Notes: generated from the sequence alone by a model not told the origin. DNA of 64,000 nt from Pseudonocardia alaniniphila (GCF_022524485.1 NZ_JAKXMK010000019.1:184930-248929), one strand, 5' to 3'. Shown: positions 24,404-33,803, counted from the stretch's first letter. Made by a program: numbers and translations.

Positions 24404-25412
24404 GCCGCCTGCACTGCCGGAGCCGCGCGGCCCACTGTCGGCGGCGGTGATCGGATCGCTGCGCCGCGGGCCGGAGATCCTGCTGCCCGTCGACCCGGAC
24501 GATCCCTACGGCGAGGATCTGCAGCTCGCGCTGTACTGCCTATACGAGCTGCACTACCGCGGGTTCGCGGGGGTGGAGGACGACCTCGAGTGGGACCCTG
24601 CGCTGCTCACGGTCCGGGCGGAGATGGAACGGATCTTCCTCGGCGCATTGCGCGCGGACGTCGCTCCATCCGACGGCTCGATCGACGCGGTCGATGCCGA
24701 ACTGGAGTCACTGCTCGTCGAACCGGTGGACGCGCACGGCGTCTCCCACCACCTGCGCCGCGACGGCGAGCGGTGGCAGGTGCGCGAGTACGTCGCCCAC
24801 CGGTCGCTCTACCACCTGAAAGAGGCCGACCCGCAGGCCTGGGTGATCCCGCGGCTGGACGGGCCGGCGAAGGCCGCGCTGGTGAGCGTCGAGCACGACG
24901 AGTACGGCGCGGGCGATCCGGACCGGATGCACGCGCACCTGTTCGCCGAGATGATGCGCGCGCTCGAACTCGACGCCTCCTACGGCGCGTACCTGGACGC
25001 GGCGCCTGCCCAGACTCTGGCCGAGGTGAACCTCATGTCGGTGTGCGGGCTGCACCGGGCGCTGCGCGGCGCGCTCGTCGGCCAGTTCGCCACCGTGGAG
25101 CTCACCTCCTCCCCCGGTTCCGACCGGCTCGTCCGCGCCATGCGCAGGCTCGACCTGCCGGACGCGGCGGTCGAGTTCTACGCCGAGCACGTCGAGGCGG
25201 ACGCCGTGCACGAACAGACCGTGCGACGCGGCGTGATCGCCCCGCTCCTGGCGGCCGAACCCGCACTGGCCGCGGACATCGTCTTCGGAATCCGCGCGAG
25301 CAGCCTCCTCGCCGACCGGTTCGGCGACCTGCTGCTGGAGCGCTGGGCGCAGGACCGCTCCGCGCTGCTGCACCCGCTCCCCGACGCCCCCGCGCTGGGC
25401 AGAGCGTCGTAG
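24372..25412 (+). CDS. Iron-containing redox enzyme, haem-oxygenase-like diiron oxidase (HDO)
   Basis: 346 aa, all-helical. Candidate metal ligands recur in ELHYRGF, EHDEYGAGDPDRMHAHLFAEMM and EFYAEHVEADAVHEQ, the spacing seen in haem-oxygenase-like diiron oxidases (relatives of UndA, SznF and BesC), which oxidise fatty acids, amines or amino acids with O2. GTG at 24372 is preceded by AGGGGAGGA at 24361-24369. Tight overlap with a CDGSH protein and a methyltransferase suggests a three-protein pathway. Neither substrate nor exact ligands can be fixed without a structure model. Confidence 0.75.
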   Translation: MLSRSRPALVEPPALPEPRGPLSAAVIGSLRRGPEILLPVDPDDPYGEDLQLALYCLYELHYRGFAGVEDDLEWDPALLTVRAEMERIFLGALRADVAPSDGSIDAVDAELESLLVEPVDAHGVSHHLRRDGERWQVREYVAHRSLYHLKEADPQAWVIPRLDGPAKAALVSVEHDEYGAGDPDRMHAHLFAEMMRALELDASYGAYLDAAPAQTLAEVNLMSVCGLHRALRGALVGQFATVELTSSPGSDRLVRAMRRLDLPDAAVEFYAEHVEADAVHEQTVRRGVIAPLLAAEPALAADIVFGIRASSLLADRFGDLLLERWAQDRSALLHPLPDAPALGRAS

Positions 25413-25459
25413 AACGAGCACCCGCCCACCGGGACAGCGGCCCCGGCAGACTGGCGGGG

Positions 25460-27943
25460 ATGATCCTGCCGCCCGACCTTCCCGACCTACCCGTCCGCGG
25501 CGTGCTCGACGAGGTCACGGCCACGCTGAGCACGCAGGGCAGCGCGGTGCTCGTGGCGCCGCCCGGCACGGGCAAGACCACGCTCGTGCCGCTGGCGCTC
25601 GCGGCGGGGACGGAGGGGAAGGTCCTGGTCGCCGAGCCGCGCAGGCTCGCTGCTCGGGCCGCCGCCGCCCGGATGGCGGCACTGCTGGGCGAGGGGGTCG
25701 GCGAGACCGTCGGTTACGCGGTGCGCGGCGATGCGCGCAGGTCGGCGGCCACGCGCATCGAGGTCGTCACGTCGGGCCTGCTGCTGCGCCGGCTGATCGC
25801 CGACCCGGAGCTCGCCGGGGTCGACGCGGTCGTGCTCGACGAGGCCCACGAACGGCACCTCGACGCCGACGTGCTGCTCGCCCTGCTCCTCGACGCCCGC
25901 GATGGACTGCGGCCCGACCTGCGTCTGCTCGCCACGTCGGCCACGGTCGCCACCGGCAGGCTTGCCGAGTTGCTCGGCGCTTCCGGCGCGCCCGCCCCGG
26001 TGCTGGAGGTGCAGGCGCGGACCTTCCCCGTCGTGGTGCGGTACACGCCGCCGGTGCGTGGGGAGCGGATCGAGGCGTGCGTGGCCCGGGCGGTGCGCGA
26101 CGCGCTCACCGGGGACGACGGCGATGTGCTCGCGTTCCTGCCCGGCGTCGCCGAGATCCGGCGCACGGCATCGGCGCTCTCCGATGTGGACGCCGATGTG
26201 CTGCCGCTGCACGGGAGGATGCCGGCCGCCGACCAGGACGCGGCGCTGCGCCCCGGCCCCCGGCGCCGCGTGGTGCTCGCGACGGCGGTGGCCGAGTCCA
26301 GCCTGACCGTGCCCGGGGTCCGGGTCGTCGTGGACGCCGGGCAGACCAGGGTGCCCCGCGTGGACCACCGCCGCGGCCTGGCGGGGCTCGTCACCGTGCG
26401 CCTGTCAGCCGCCGTGGCCGAACAACGGGCCGGCCGGGCGGGCCGGGAGGGGCCCGGACGCGTGTACCGCTGCTGGCCCGAGGGGGAGCTGCTGGCGCGC
26501 TACCCCGAACCCGAGATCCGCACCGCCGACCTCAGCCGTCTCGCGCTCGACCTGGCCTGCTGGGGCACCCCGGACGGCTCCGCCCTGCGGTGGTGGGACG
26601 CGCCGCCGGAAGGTCCGCTGCTCGCCGGCCAGAACGTGCTGCGAGCGCTCGGCGCCCTCGACGGGACGGGCGCCACCGAGCGTGGGCGCCGAATGGCGGA
26701 TCTGGGCCTGCACCCTCGCCTGGCCCGGGCCCTGCTCGACGGTGCGACGCTCGTCGGCGCACGCAACGCGGCCGAGGTGGTGGCCCTGCTCGACGACGAC
26801 ACTCTCGCCTCCGGGGCCGAGGTCGACGGCGAGCTGCGCCGCCTGCGCTCGGGTGAGGCGCCGGGCTCGCGCCGCTGGCGGGCCGAGGTGACACGCCTGG
26901 CCCGCCTGCTGCCCGCCGCGAGGAGCGGAAGCGGCGGCGCTCATGACGACCCGCAGGAGCGTGCCCGGCGAGCCGCGCTCGTCGTGGCTCTCGCGCATCC
27001 TGAGCGGCTGGCCCGCCGACGGGCGGCGGGCTCGTCGCTCTACCTGATGGCGGGCGGCACCGCCGTCGAGCTGTCCCCCGGCAGCGGACTCGACGGTCAC
27101 GAGTGGCTCGCCGTCGCGGTCGCCGACCGCACGCCCGGCGCTCAGAACGGCCGGGTGCGGCTGGCCGCCCCCGCTGACCGGGAGCTGGCCGAGCTCGCCG
27201 CACCCGCGCTGCTCTCCGAGGCCGACGAGGTGGTCTGGCAGGCGGCCGGCCGGACGCGCGGGGACGTCGTGGCCCGGCACGCCCGCCGGCTCGGCGCGAT
27301 CGTCCTGGACGAGCAGCGGGAAGCCCGTCCCGATCGGGCGGCCCTCCGCGAGGCGCTGCTCGAGGGCCTGCGGGCCGAGGGCACCGGACTGCTTCGCTGG
27401 ACCGACGCAGCGAGGCGGCTGCGCGATCGTCTCGCCACCCTGCACCGCGTGCTGCCCGACGACTGGCCTGACGTATCGGACAGGGCGATTCTCTCCGACC
27501 CCGACCGGTGGTGGACCGGTCCGTTCACCACTGCCCGCAACCGCGCGGACCTCAGCCGGATCGACGCCGGCGCGATTCTGCGCTCGATGCTGGGCTGGCG
27601 GCAGGCCGCCGTCCTCGACGAGCTCGCCCCCGAACGGATCACAGTGCCGTCCGGCTCCAGGATCGCGCTTGACTACTCCGGCGAGCGACCGGTATTGGCG
27701 GTGCGGGTGCAAGAGGCGTTCGGCTGGACCGCCGGCCCGGCCGTTGCCGCGGGGCGGCTGCCGGTGGTGCTGCACCTGCTCTCCCCCGCCGGCCGCCCGG
27801 CCGCGGTCACCACCGATCTGGCCTCGTTCTGGGCCACCGGCTACTCCCAGGTCAGGGCCGAGCTGCGGGGCCGGTACCCGAAACACGACTGGCCGGAGGA
27901 CCCGCTGACCGCCACACCGACCCGCCGGTCCCATCGGCGCTGA
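25460..27943 (+). CDS. hrpB: ATP-dependent helicase HrpB
   Basis: 827 aa DEAH-box helicase of the HrpB group. Walker A is APPGTGKT (33-40), DEAH lies at 127-130 (VLDEAHERH), SAT appears in LLATSATVA, and the arginine-finger motif VI is QRAGRAGREGPGRVYRCW. A ratchet/HA2 region and the HrpB-specific C-terminal domain (from about 680) follow. A role in RNA metabolism is assumed, but HrpB function is poorly defined in bacteria. ATG at 25460, 47 bases after the oxidase; probably an independent gene. Confidence 0.92.
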   Translation: MILPPDLPDLPVRGVLDEVTATLSTQGSAVLVAPPGTGKTTLVPLALAAGTEGKVLVAEPRRLAARAAAARMAALLGEGVGETVGYAVRGDARRSAATRIEVVTSGLLLRRLIADPELAGVDAVVLDEAHERHLDADVLLALLLDARDGLRPDLRLLATSATVATGRLAELLGASGAPAPVLEVQARTFPVVVRYTPPVRGERIEACVARAVRDALTGDDGDVLAFLPGVAEIRRTASALSDVDADVLPLHGRMPAADQDAALRPGPRRRVVLATAVAESSLTVPGVRVVVDAGQTRVPRVDHRRGLAGLVTVRLSAAVAEQRAGRAGREGPGRVYRCWPEGELLARYPEPEIRTADLSRLALDLACWGTPDGSALRWWDAPPEGPLLAGQNVLRALGALDGTGATERGRRMADLGLHPRLARALLDGATLVGARNAAEVVALLDDDTLASGAEVDGELRRLRSGEAPGSRRWRAEVTRLARLLPAARSGSGGAHDDPQERARRAALVVALAHPERLARRRAAGSSLYLMAGGTAVELSPGSGLDGHEWLAVAVADRTPGAQNGRVRLAAPADRELAELAAPALLSEADEVVWQAAGRTRGDVVARHARRLGAIVLDEQREARPDRAALREALLEGLRAEGTGLLRWTDAARRLRDRLATLHRVLPDDWPDVSDRAILSDPDRWWTGPFTTARNRADLSRIDAGAILRSMLGWRQAAVLDELAPERITVPSGSRIALDYSGERPVLAVRVQEAFGWTAGPAVAAGRLPVVLHLLSPAGRPAAVTTDLASFWATGYSQVRAELRGRYPKHDWPEDPLTATPTRRSHRR

Positions 27944-28083
27944 TTCCCCCCACTATTACTGCTCTTTTCTCTTTCCTTACTTTCGGGGCCGTTCCGACAA
28001 CTCACACGGATTTCACACGACCTAGGAAGAATGGCCACGCCACACGGCACTGGGGAACCCCAGGGGAAAGGTGGACAATTCGA

Positions 28084-29589
28084 ATGACTGCAGCGAATTT
28101 CGTGTCGGCTGCCTCCGGTATCGGCCGGCAGGGATTCGTGGCCGAGCATGGCCTGCACACCGCTGACCAGCAGGCCGCGGCTGCAGCCGTGGCTGAGCAG
28201 ATCGACCGGTTGGGAATCAAAACCATCCGGGCCGTGGTGGTGGATCAGCACGGGACGCCGCGGGCGAAGTTCCTGTCCCCCCACGCAGCGATCAGTGCAC
28301 TGAGCAGTGGAGTGGACTTTTCGGGCGCGATCTACAGCATGGACACGGCGAACTTCGTCTACCCCGCGGCGTTCGCGGCCGGCGGCGGGCTGGGGATCGA
28401 CGAACTCACCGGGTTTCCGGACGTGGTCATCGTCCCGGACCCCACGACGTTCCGCGTGCTGCCCTGGGCGGACAGCACGGCCTGGATGCTGTGCGACGCC
28501 TATTTCTCCACCGGGAGCCCCGTCCCGCTCGACCCGCGGCACGTGCTGCGCACGCAACTGAGGCGACTGGCCGAGCAGGGCCTGACCTACACCACCGGGC
28601 TGGAGGTCGAGTTCTACCTCACCCGCAGGCACTCCCCGGCGATCGGCATGCACGACACCACGCAGCCCCCCGCAGCGCTCGCCGTGGAACCGGTCCAGCT
28701 CGGCTACCAGTACCTCTCCGAGGTTCGCCTGGACTCCCTGCACGACCCGATCACCGCCATACGCGACGGGCTGGCCGCAATCGGTCTGCCACCCCGGGCG
28801 ATCGAGGACGAGTGGGGACCAGGACAGCTCGAGATCAGCTTCAGCCCGATGGCCGGTCTGGACTCCGCCGACGCCATGATCCTCTTCCGCTCGGCGGTGA
28901 AACAGATCAGCGCCCGGCAGGGACTGCACGCCACCTTCATGTGCCGGCCACTGCTGCCCAACTTCTTCGCGAGCGGATGGCACCTGCACGCCTCGCTGAC
29001 CGACGCCGCGGGCGAGAACGTCTTCCGCTCCTCCGACGCCGTACTGTCCCCGACCGGGCTGGGCTATCTGGCCGGACAGCTCGCCCACGCCCCTGCCATG
29101 GCCGCGTTCGCCATTCCCACCGTGAACGGCTATTCCAGGCTGGCTCCCTACTCGTTCGCCCCTGACCGGATCTCCTGGGGCGTGGAGAACCGCGGCGTCC
29201 TCGTGCGCGTCCAAGGCGCCCCTGGCGATCCCGGCACGCACCTGGAGAACCGCCTCGCCGAACCGGCGGCGAACCCCTACTTCCTGCTCGCCGCCGACCT
29301 CGCCGCAGGCCGCGACGGCATCGCCCGAGGGCTGCAACCCCCACCGGCGATCACCAGCGATCCCTATGCCAACCCGGCCCCGCCGCTGCCCACCACCCTG
29401 CTCGACGCGATCGGCGAGCTGGACAAGGACCCGCTCTACCGCGAGCAGTTCGGCCCCGAGGTCGTCGACTCCTACCTGCTGATGAAACGCGCCGAGTACG
29501 CCCGCTTCGAGTCGGCCCGCGACACCGCCGACGACCCCGACACAGCTGCCGCCCATTGGCAGCAGCGCGAGTACTTCGAGTTCTACTGA
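28084..29589 (+). CDS. Glutamine-synthetase-like enzyme (gamma-glutamyl-amine ligase type)
   Basis: 501 aa GS fold: N-terminal beta-grasp (IRAVVVDQHGTPRAKFLS) and catalytic domain with metal glutamates in GLEVEFYL, SGWHLHASL (the ammonia/ATP-site motif in a form unlike true GlnA), RISWGVENRGVLVRV and ENRLAEPAANPYFLLAADLAAG. Divergent GS proteins of this type ligate glutamate to amines such as putrescine, ethanolamine or methylamine. Coupling (TGATG) to an APC permease supports uptake and glutamylation of an amine. The start is supported by AAAGGTGG about 8 bases upstream. Confidence 0.85.
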   Translation: MTAANFVSAASGIGRQGFVAEHGLHTADQQAAAAAVAEQIDRLGIKTIRAVVVDQHGTPRAKFLSPHAAISALSSGVDFSGAIYSMDTANFVYPAAFAAGGGLGIDELTGFPDVVIVPDPTTFRVLPWADSTAWMLCDAYFSTGSPVPLDPRHVLRTQLRRLAEQGLTYTTGLEVEFYLTRRHSPAIGMHDTTQPPAALAVEPVQLGYQYLSEVRLDSLHDPITAIRDGLAAIGLPPRAIEDEWGPGQLEISFSPMAGLDSADAMILFRSAVKQISARQGLHATFMCRPLLPNFFASGWHLHASLTDAAGENVFRSSDAVLSPTGLGYLAGQLAHAPAMAAFAIPTVNGYSRLAPYSFAPDRISWGVENRGVLVRVQGAPGDPGTHLENRLAEPAANPYFLLAADLAAGRDGIARGLQPPPAITSDPYANPAPPLPTTLLDAIGELDKDPLYREQFGPEVVDSYLLMKRAEYARFESARDTADDPDTAAAHWQQREYFEFY

Positions 29590-31061
29590 TGAACAGCACG
29601 CAACGCGACCCGTTCGTCCCGTCCCCAGGCCTCGCCACCGCCTCGCTCTCGACGAGGGACGTGATCGCGATCTCCGTGACGATCCTGGCGCCCGGAATGG
29701 CGATGCTGCTCAACGTCCCCGGCGTCGCGGTGATCGCCGGCGGCTCCACGCCGCTGGCATTCGTGCTCGGTGGCATCGCCTGCCTCGCCCTCGCCGCCGT
29801 GGTGATCGGATTCACCCGCCGGATGGCCGCCGCCGGCTACGCCTACACCTACGTCAGCCGCAGCCTCGGCCCGACGATGGGCTTCATGGCCGGGTGGCTG
29901 TACACGTTCGGCCTGGTCTGCTTCGTGCCGATGACGATGGCCGCGGTCGCCTACCTCACGTCGGACCTGCTGGGCCTGGGTCAGGTCTGGTGGTTCCCGA
30001 TCTTCCTGCTCGGAATGATCCTTCTGGTGGGGTTGTCGATCATCCGGATCTCGGTGACCAGCCGACTTCAACTGGCGGTTGCGGCCATCACGATCATCGT
30101 GATCCTCGTCGTCGACATCACGGTCACGGCCAAGGGCGGCGCCCAGGGGAACACCGCCGAGCCGTTCACATTCGCCCACACCGAGAAGGGCGGCTTATCC
30201 GGGGTCTTCTACGGAATCATTCTCGGCATCACGTCCTACATCGGCTTCGAGAGCGCCGCCGACTTCGGCGAGGAAACCAAGAACCCGCGCCGTTCCATTC
30301 CGATCGCCATAATCGCGGCGGTCGGCCTGGCCACCGTCTTCTATCTCTGGACGACGTACAGCATGTGCATCGGATTCGGCGTGGACAACGGAGCGGCGTT
30401 CGGCGCGGACTCGTTCGCACTCAAGACGATCGCAGCCCAGTTCGTGGGTGACACGCTGGCGTCTCTCGTGGAGATCGGCGCATTGCTGTCGGCCTTCTTC
30501 GTCTGCGTCGGGTGCGCCACCGCTGCCACCCGCACGCTCTTCTCGATGGGACGCGAGGGTGCACTTCCGCCGTGGCTGGGGCGCACGCACTCCCGCTTCC
30601 AGACGCCCGCGAACGCCGCACTCACCGTGGCGGCGGTGGCCACCGTGCTGGCCGCGCTGGTCGGATTCGGGCTGGGCACGAAGGATCTCGGCGGCGAACC
30701 CACCACGGTCTACTACTTCTTCGCGACGCTGGGCACGCTGTGCGTGATCCTCGTCTACATCGGGCTGTGCATCGGCGGCGCGGTGTTCTTCCGGCGCTCC
30801 GTCGAGCGCTACTGCCTCGTCCGCCACCTCGTGGTGCCCGCGGTGGGCGTGATCATCTTCACCGCGGCGCTGTACGGCTCTATCTACCCGACGCCGCCCG
30901 AGCCGCTGGACATGACGCCCTACATCACCCTGGCCGCTATCGTCCTCGGCTTCCTCGCCCTCGGCCTCCTGCGCGTCAGCAGGCCAGAGGCGGTGGGCCG
31001 GATCGGGTCGATCCTCGGCGAGGAGGAACCCACGTCCGCCGTCTCCCGCGCGGCGGGGTGA
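29589..31061 (+). CDS. APC-superfamily amino acid/amine permease
   Basis: 490 aa with about 12 membrane helices. The first helix contains the unwound ligand-binding segment (ILAPGMAMLLNVPGVAVIAGG), and the ITSYIGFESAADFGEETKNPRRSIPIAI segment is characteristic of APC permeases. The start overlaps the stop of the glutamine-synthetase-like gene, so both are one translational unit, and the permease most likely brings in the amine that the ligase glutamylates. It converges on the universal stress protein gene with 15 bases between. Confidence 0.88.
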   Translation: MNSTQRDPFVPSPGLATASLSTRDVIAISVTILAPGMAMLLNVPGVAVIAGGSTPLAFVLGGIACLALAAVVIGFTRRMAAAGYAYTYVSRSLGPTMGFMAGWLYTFGLVCFVPMTMAAVAYLTSDLLGLGQVWWFPIFLLGMILLVGLSIIRISVTSRLQLAVAAITIIVILVVDITVTAKGGAQGNTAEPFTFAHTEKGGLSGVFYGIILGITSYIGFESAADFGEETKNPRRSIPIAIIAAVGLATVFYLWTTYSMCIGFGVDNGAAFGADSFALKTIAAQFVGDTLASLVEIGALLSAFFVCVGCATAATRTLFSMGREGALPPWLGRTHSRFQTPANAALTVAAVATVLAALVGFGLGTKDLGGEPTTVYYFFATLGTLCVILVYIGLCIGGAVFFRRSVERYCLVRHLVVPAVGVIIFTAALYGSIYPTPPEPLDMTPYITLAAIVLGFLALGLLRVSRPEAVGRIGSILGEEEPTSAVSRAAG

Positions 31062-31076
31062 CCCGGGACCGGGCCC

Positions 31077-31529
31077 CTACGGCACGACGGTGACCGGCCA
31101 GCGTCCGCTGCGCACCGCACGCACGGCGACCGACCCGAACAGCTTGTGGGCCGCATGGGTGCTCGCGCCGACCAGGATCGCGTCGGCGCGGACCTCCTCG
31201 GCCACCTGCGTCAGCGCCAGCACCGGGTCCGCGGTGGCGACGACGAAGCGGACGTCCACCCCGTGCTCGCGGCCCAGCTTCTCGATGTCGGTGCGCAACT
31301 CCTCGCGCAGCTCGTCGGCCGAGTCCTCGGCGATCGGGAGCGCCAGCGCCCCGGCACCGGCGAACGACGCCGCCGGAAAGCTCTCCGCGAACACGGCGAC
31401 AACCCGTGCGCCCTGGCGGCGGGCCTGACCGAGGGCGTAATGGAAGGCACGCCATCCGGTGTCCGAGCCGTCCACTCCGACCACCAGCGTCATCGGGCCG
31501 TCGCATCCGAGCTCGAAGCGGTTCTTCAT
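31077..31529 (-). CDS. Universal stress protein (UspA family)
   Basis: 150 aa single Usp domain. The first strand is MTLVVGVDGSDTGWRAFHYAL and the ATP-binding loop near the C-terminus is DAILVGASTHAAHKLFGSVAVRAVRSGRWPVTVVP, with a variant G-x2-G-x9-G-S/T pattern. GAGGA about 8 bases ahead supports the ATG at 31529, although an internal ATG at 31493 would begin directly at the domain. Nucleotide binding is probable; role in stress survival is by family. Confidence 0.85.
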   Translation of the reverse strand: MKNRFELGCDGPMTLVVGVDGSDTGWRAFHYALGQARRQGARVVAVFAESFPAASFAGAGALALPIAEDSADELREELRTDIEKLGREHGVDVRFVVATADPVLALTQVAEEVRADAILVGASTHAAHKLFGSVAVRAVRSGRWPVTVVP

Positions 31530-31573
31530 CGGATTGTTCCTCGCGGCCGATACGACCTGATCTTCACCAGGCC

Positions 31574-31602
31574 AGTTTATATAGCTTTGCTAATCATTTG
31601 TA
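31574..31602. promoter_or_regulatory. AT-rich block in divergent promoter region
   Basis: A run including GTTTATATAGCTTTGC and AATCATTTGTACA stands out from a roughly 70% GC background, in the 170-base gap between the divergent stress-protein and AT-hook genes. Probably core promoter elements for one or both; I could not pair -35 and -10 boxes confidently. Confidence 0.35.
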
Positions 31603-31699
31603 CAGGGCGTGGGCAACCCCACCCCCCGGGCATTTCGAACGGATGTTCTACGATCAACCTGGTTCGCCGCACTATCACGAGAGGGAGCACGCCACACCG

Positions 31700-32215
31700 A
31701 TGAGCACGCCCCAGGCCACAACCGCCCCCCGGCGTTCCGCCGACTCCAGCGCCCCGGAAACCGCATCCGAGGAGCCTGCTGCCGGCCCGGCATCCGAGTC
31801 GACACCCACGGAATCGGCAGCACCCGCCGCGGCGCCCGCGTCAGCGCCGTCCGACGCCCCGGCAGCTCCGGAGCCCGCCGACGCCGACGCCGGAGGCGAG
31901 AAGCCCCGCCGCGGCCGCCCGAAGGGCTCCAGCAGCGCGCGCACCACCCGCACGATCGAGCTCACCCTCACCGTCAGCGGCACCGCCGACGGCGACTGGC
32001 AGGCGGAGCTCAAGCAGGGCACCACGTGGCTCAGCCGCGGCCTCCCGGTCACCGCCGCGGCGGTCACCCGCGCGGCCCAGGAGCTGCACGAGGAGCTGGC
32101 CGGGCCCATCGAGGCCGTGATCGGCGCAGCCCGGGAGCAGCGCGCCGCCCGCGTCGCGGCTCTCGAGGCGGAGCTCGAGCAGGCGCGTAAGGCACTGGCA
32201 GAGATCACCGACTGA
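31700..32215 (+). CDS. AT-hook-bearing DUF6319-like protein
   Basis: 171 aa. The first 70 residues are Ala/Pro/Ser/Glu-rich and disordered. An AT-hook, KPRRGRPKGSSS, follows and then a small folded domain TIELTLTVSGTADGDWQAELKQGTTWLSRGLPVTAAAVTRAAQELHEELAGPIEAVI and a terminal helix. AT-hooks bind the minor groove of AT-rich DNA, so a nucleoid or regulatory function is plausible. DUF6319 is my best family guess. Single gene with its own promoter region. Confidence 0.7.
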   Translation: MSTPQATTAPRRSADSSAPETASEEPAAGPASESTPTESAAPAAAPASAPSDAPAAPEPADADAGGEKPRRGRPKGSSSARTTRTIELTLTVSGTADGDWQAELKQGTTWLSRGLPVTAAAVTRAAQELHEELAGPIEAVIGAAREQRAARVAALEAELEQARKALAEITD

Positions 32216-32233
32216 CACCCGTACCCTTCGGGC

Positions 32234-33655
32234 GTGTCCGGTATCAACCCCGCCGACCTGCAGACCTGCCTCCGGGTGCTCGCCGAGATCGACGAACTGC
32301 CTCCCGAGCATCCGGATGCGGTCCGCATCCGGCGGGCCACCGCCGGCATCTACAAGTCGGTACGGCTTCGGCGCCGGGCCGCGAAGCGCGAGGCCGTCGC
32401 CGCCGCCGACAACGCGGTCACCGCGGCCACGGCCACGGGCTCTCCCGGACGGATCGACGACGAGACGCGCGGCATTCCGCTCGTCTCCGCCGCCCCCGAC
32501 GCCACAGCGGGCACGCTGCTCCGTTCCCGGGCCTGCTACACCTGCAAGAACCGCTACCACGTGGTCGACGCCTTCTACCACCAGCTCTGCCCGCCCTGCG
32601 CGGCGCTGAACCGGAGCAAGCGCGACGCCCGCACCGACCTCACGGGCCGCCGCGCCCTGCTCACCGGCGGACGAGCGAAGATCGGCATGTACATCGCACT
32701 CCGGCTGCTGCGCGACGGGGCGCACACGACGATCACCACCCGGTTCCCGAACGACGCCGTGCGCCGGTTCACCGCCATGCCCGACAGCGCCGACTGGCTG
32801 CACCGGCTGCGGGTCGTCGGCATCGACCTGCGCGACCCGGCCCAGGTCATCGGCCTCGCCGACACGGTGGCCGCCGAGGGATCGCTCGACATCCTGGTGA
32901 ACAACGCCGCGCAGACCGTGCGGCGCTCCCCCGGCTCCTACGCCGCGCTGCTCGAGGCCGAGCAGTCCGGTCCCGGCGCCACCGCCGAGCTGGTCGAGAT
33001 CCTCACCTTCGACCACGTGCGCGGCGAGCGTCCGGCCGCCATCACGGGCGGGCTGCAGCGCACGCCCGCGGCCCTCACCGAGCTGGCCCTCACCGCAGGC
33101 AGTGCCTCGGCCGAGCGGATCGCGGCCGGCACCGCGATCGACGCCGGCGGACTCCTACCGGACACCGCACCGGTGAACAGCTGGACCCAGCACGTGCAGG
33201 AGATCGATCCGCTCGAACTGCTCGAAGTGCAGCTGTGCAACCAGACCGCACCGTTTCTTCTGGTGAGCAGGTTGCGCCCGGCATTGGCCGCCTCCACCGC
33301 GCGGCGCAAGTACGTGGTGAACGTCAGCGCGATGGAGGGCCAGTTCACCCGCGCGTACAAGGGCCCCGGCCATCCCCACACCAACATGGCCAAAGCCGCC
33401 CTCAACATGCTCACCCGCACGAGTGCGGGCGAGATGCTCGCGACAGACGGCATCCTGATGACGGCCGTGGACACGGGCTGGATCACCGATGAGCGACCGC
33501 ACCCGCTGAAGCTGCGACTGGCCGACGAGGGCTTCCACGCACCGCTCGACCTCGTCGACGGGGCGGCACGGGTGTACGACCCGATCATTCGCGGCGAGGC
33601 CGGCGAAGATCTGCACGGCTGTTTCTTGAAGGATTATTTCCCGACTCATTGGTAG
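32234..33655 (+). CDS. SDR oxidoreductase with N-terminal Cys4 zinc-finger-like module
   Basis: 473 aa. Residues about 1-95 are helical and basic. A Cys4 element follows (CYTCKNRYHVVDAFYHQLCPPC). From about 140 a Rossmann domain appears, with GRRALLTGGRAKIGMYIA as a variant cofactor loop, DILVNNAAQTVRRSPGSY, and VNVSAMEGQF...NMAKAALNML, where the usual catalytic YxxxK is replaced around HTNMAKAA. A long insertion (about 230-320) separates the two halves. The combination suggests a specialised, possibly atypical dehydrogenase. Starts GTG at 32234, only 18 bases after the AT-hook gene. Confidence 0.75.
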   Translation: MSGINPADLQTCLRVLAEIDELPPEHPDAVRIRRATAGIYKSVRLRRRAAKREAVAAADNAVTAATATGSPGRIDDETRGIPLVSAAPDATAGTLLRSRACYTCKNRYHVVDAFYHQLCPPCAALNRSKRDARTDLTGRRALLTGGRAKIGMYIALRLLRDGAHTTITTRFPNDAVRRFTAMPDSADWLHRLRVVGIDLRDPAQVIGLADTVAAEGSLDILVNNAAQTVRRSPGSYAALLEAEQSGPGATAELVEILTFDHVRGERPAAITGGLQRTPAALTELALTAGSASAERIAAGTAIDAGGLLPDTAPVNSWTQHVQEIDPLELLEVQLCNQTAPFLLVSRLRPALAASTARRKYVVNVSAMEGQFTRAYKGPGHPHTNMAKAALNMLTRTSAGEMLATDGILMTAVDTGWITDERPHPLKLRLADEGFHAPLDLVDGAARVYDPIIRGEAGEDLHGCFLKDYFPTHW

Positions 33656-33733
33656 CTTTTGGCATTTCGGACAACCCGGATGGATGCTATCCGGTATCAA
33701 CTCCGACGGGACCACGTGTATGTTTTCTTAATG

Positions 33734-33766
33734 GTTCATGTGCCGTTCACGTACGGGTCCGTAGCG
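33734..33766 (+). promoter_or_regulatory. PHO box (PhoP operator) upstream of the phosphate transporter
   Basis: Three abutting 11-base direct-repeat units: GTTCATGTGCC (33734-33744), GTTCACGTACG (33745-33755) and a degenerate GGTCCGTAGCG (33756-33766). The GTTCAC core and 11-base phasing match PhoP sites described in Streptomyces, which commonly precede pit genes. It lies 38-70 bases ahead of the start. Confidence 0.75.
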
Positions 33767-33803
33767 TGGTGCGCGTGGCCGTAACCCGAAGGGACCTGCG
33801 CAT

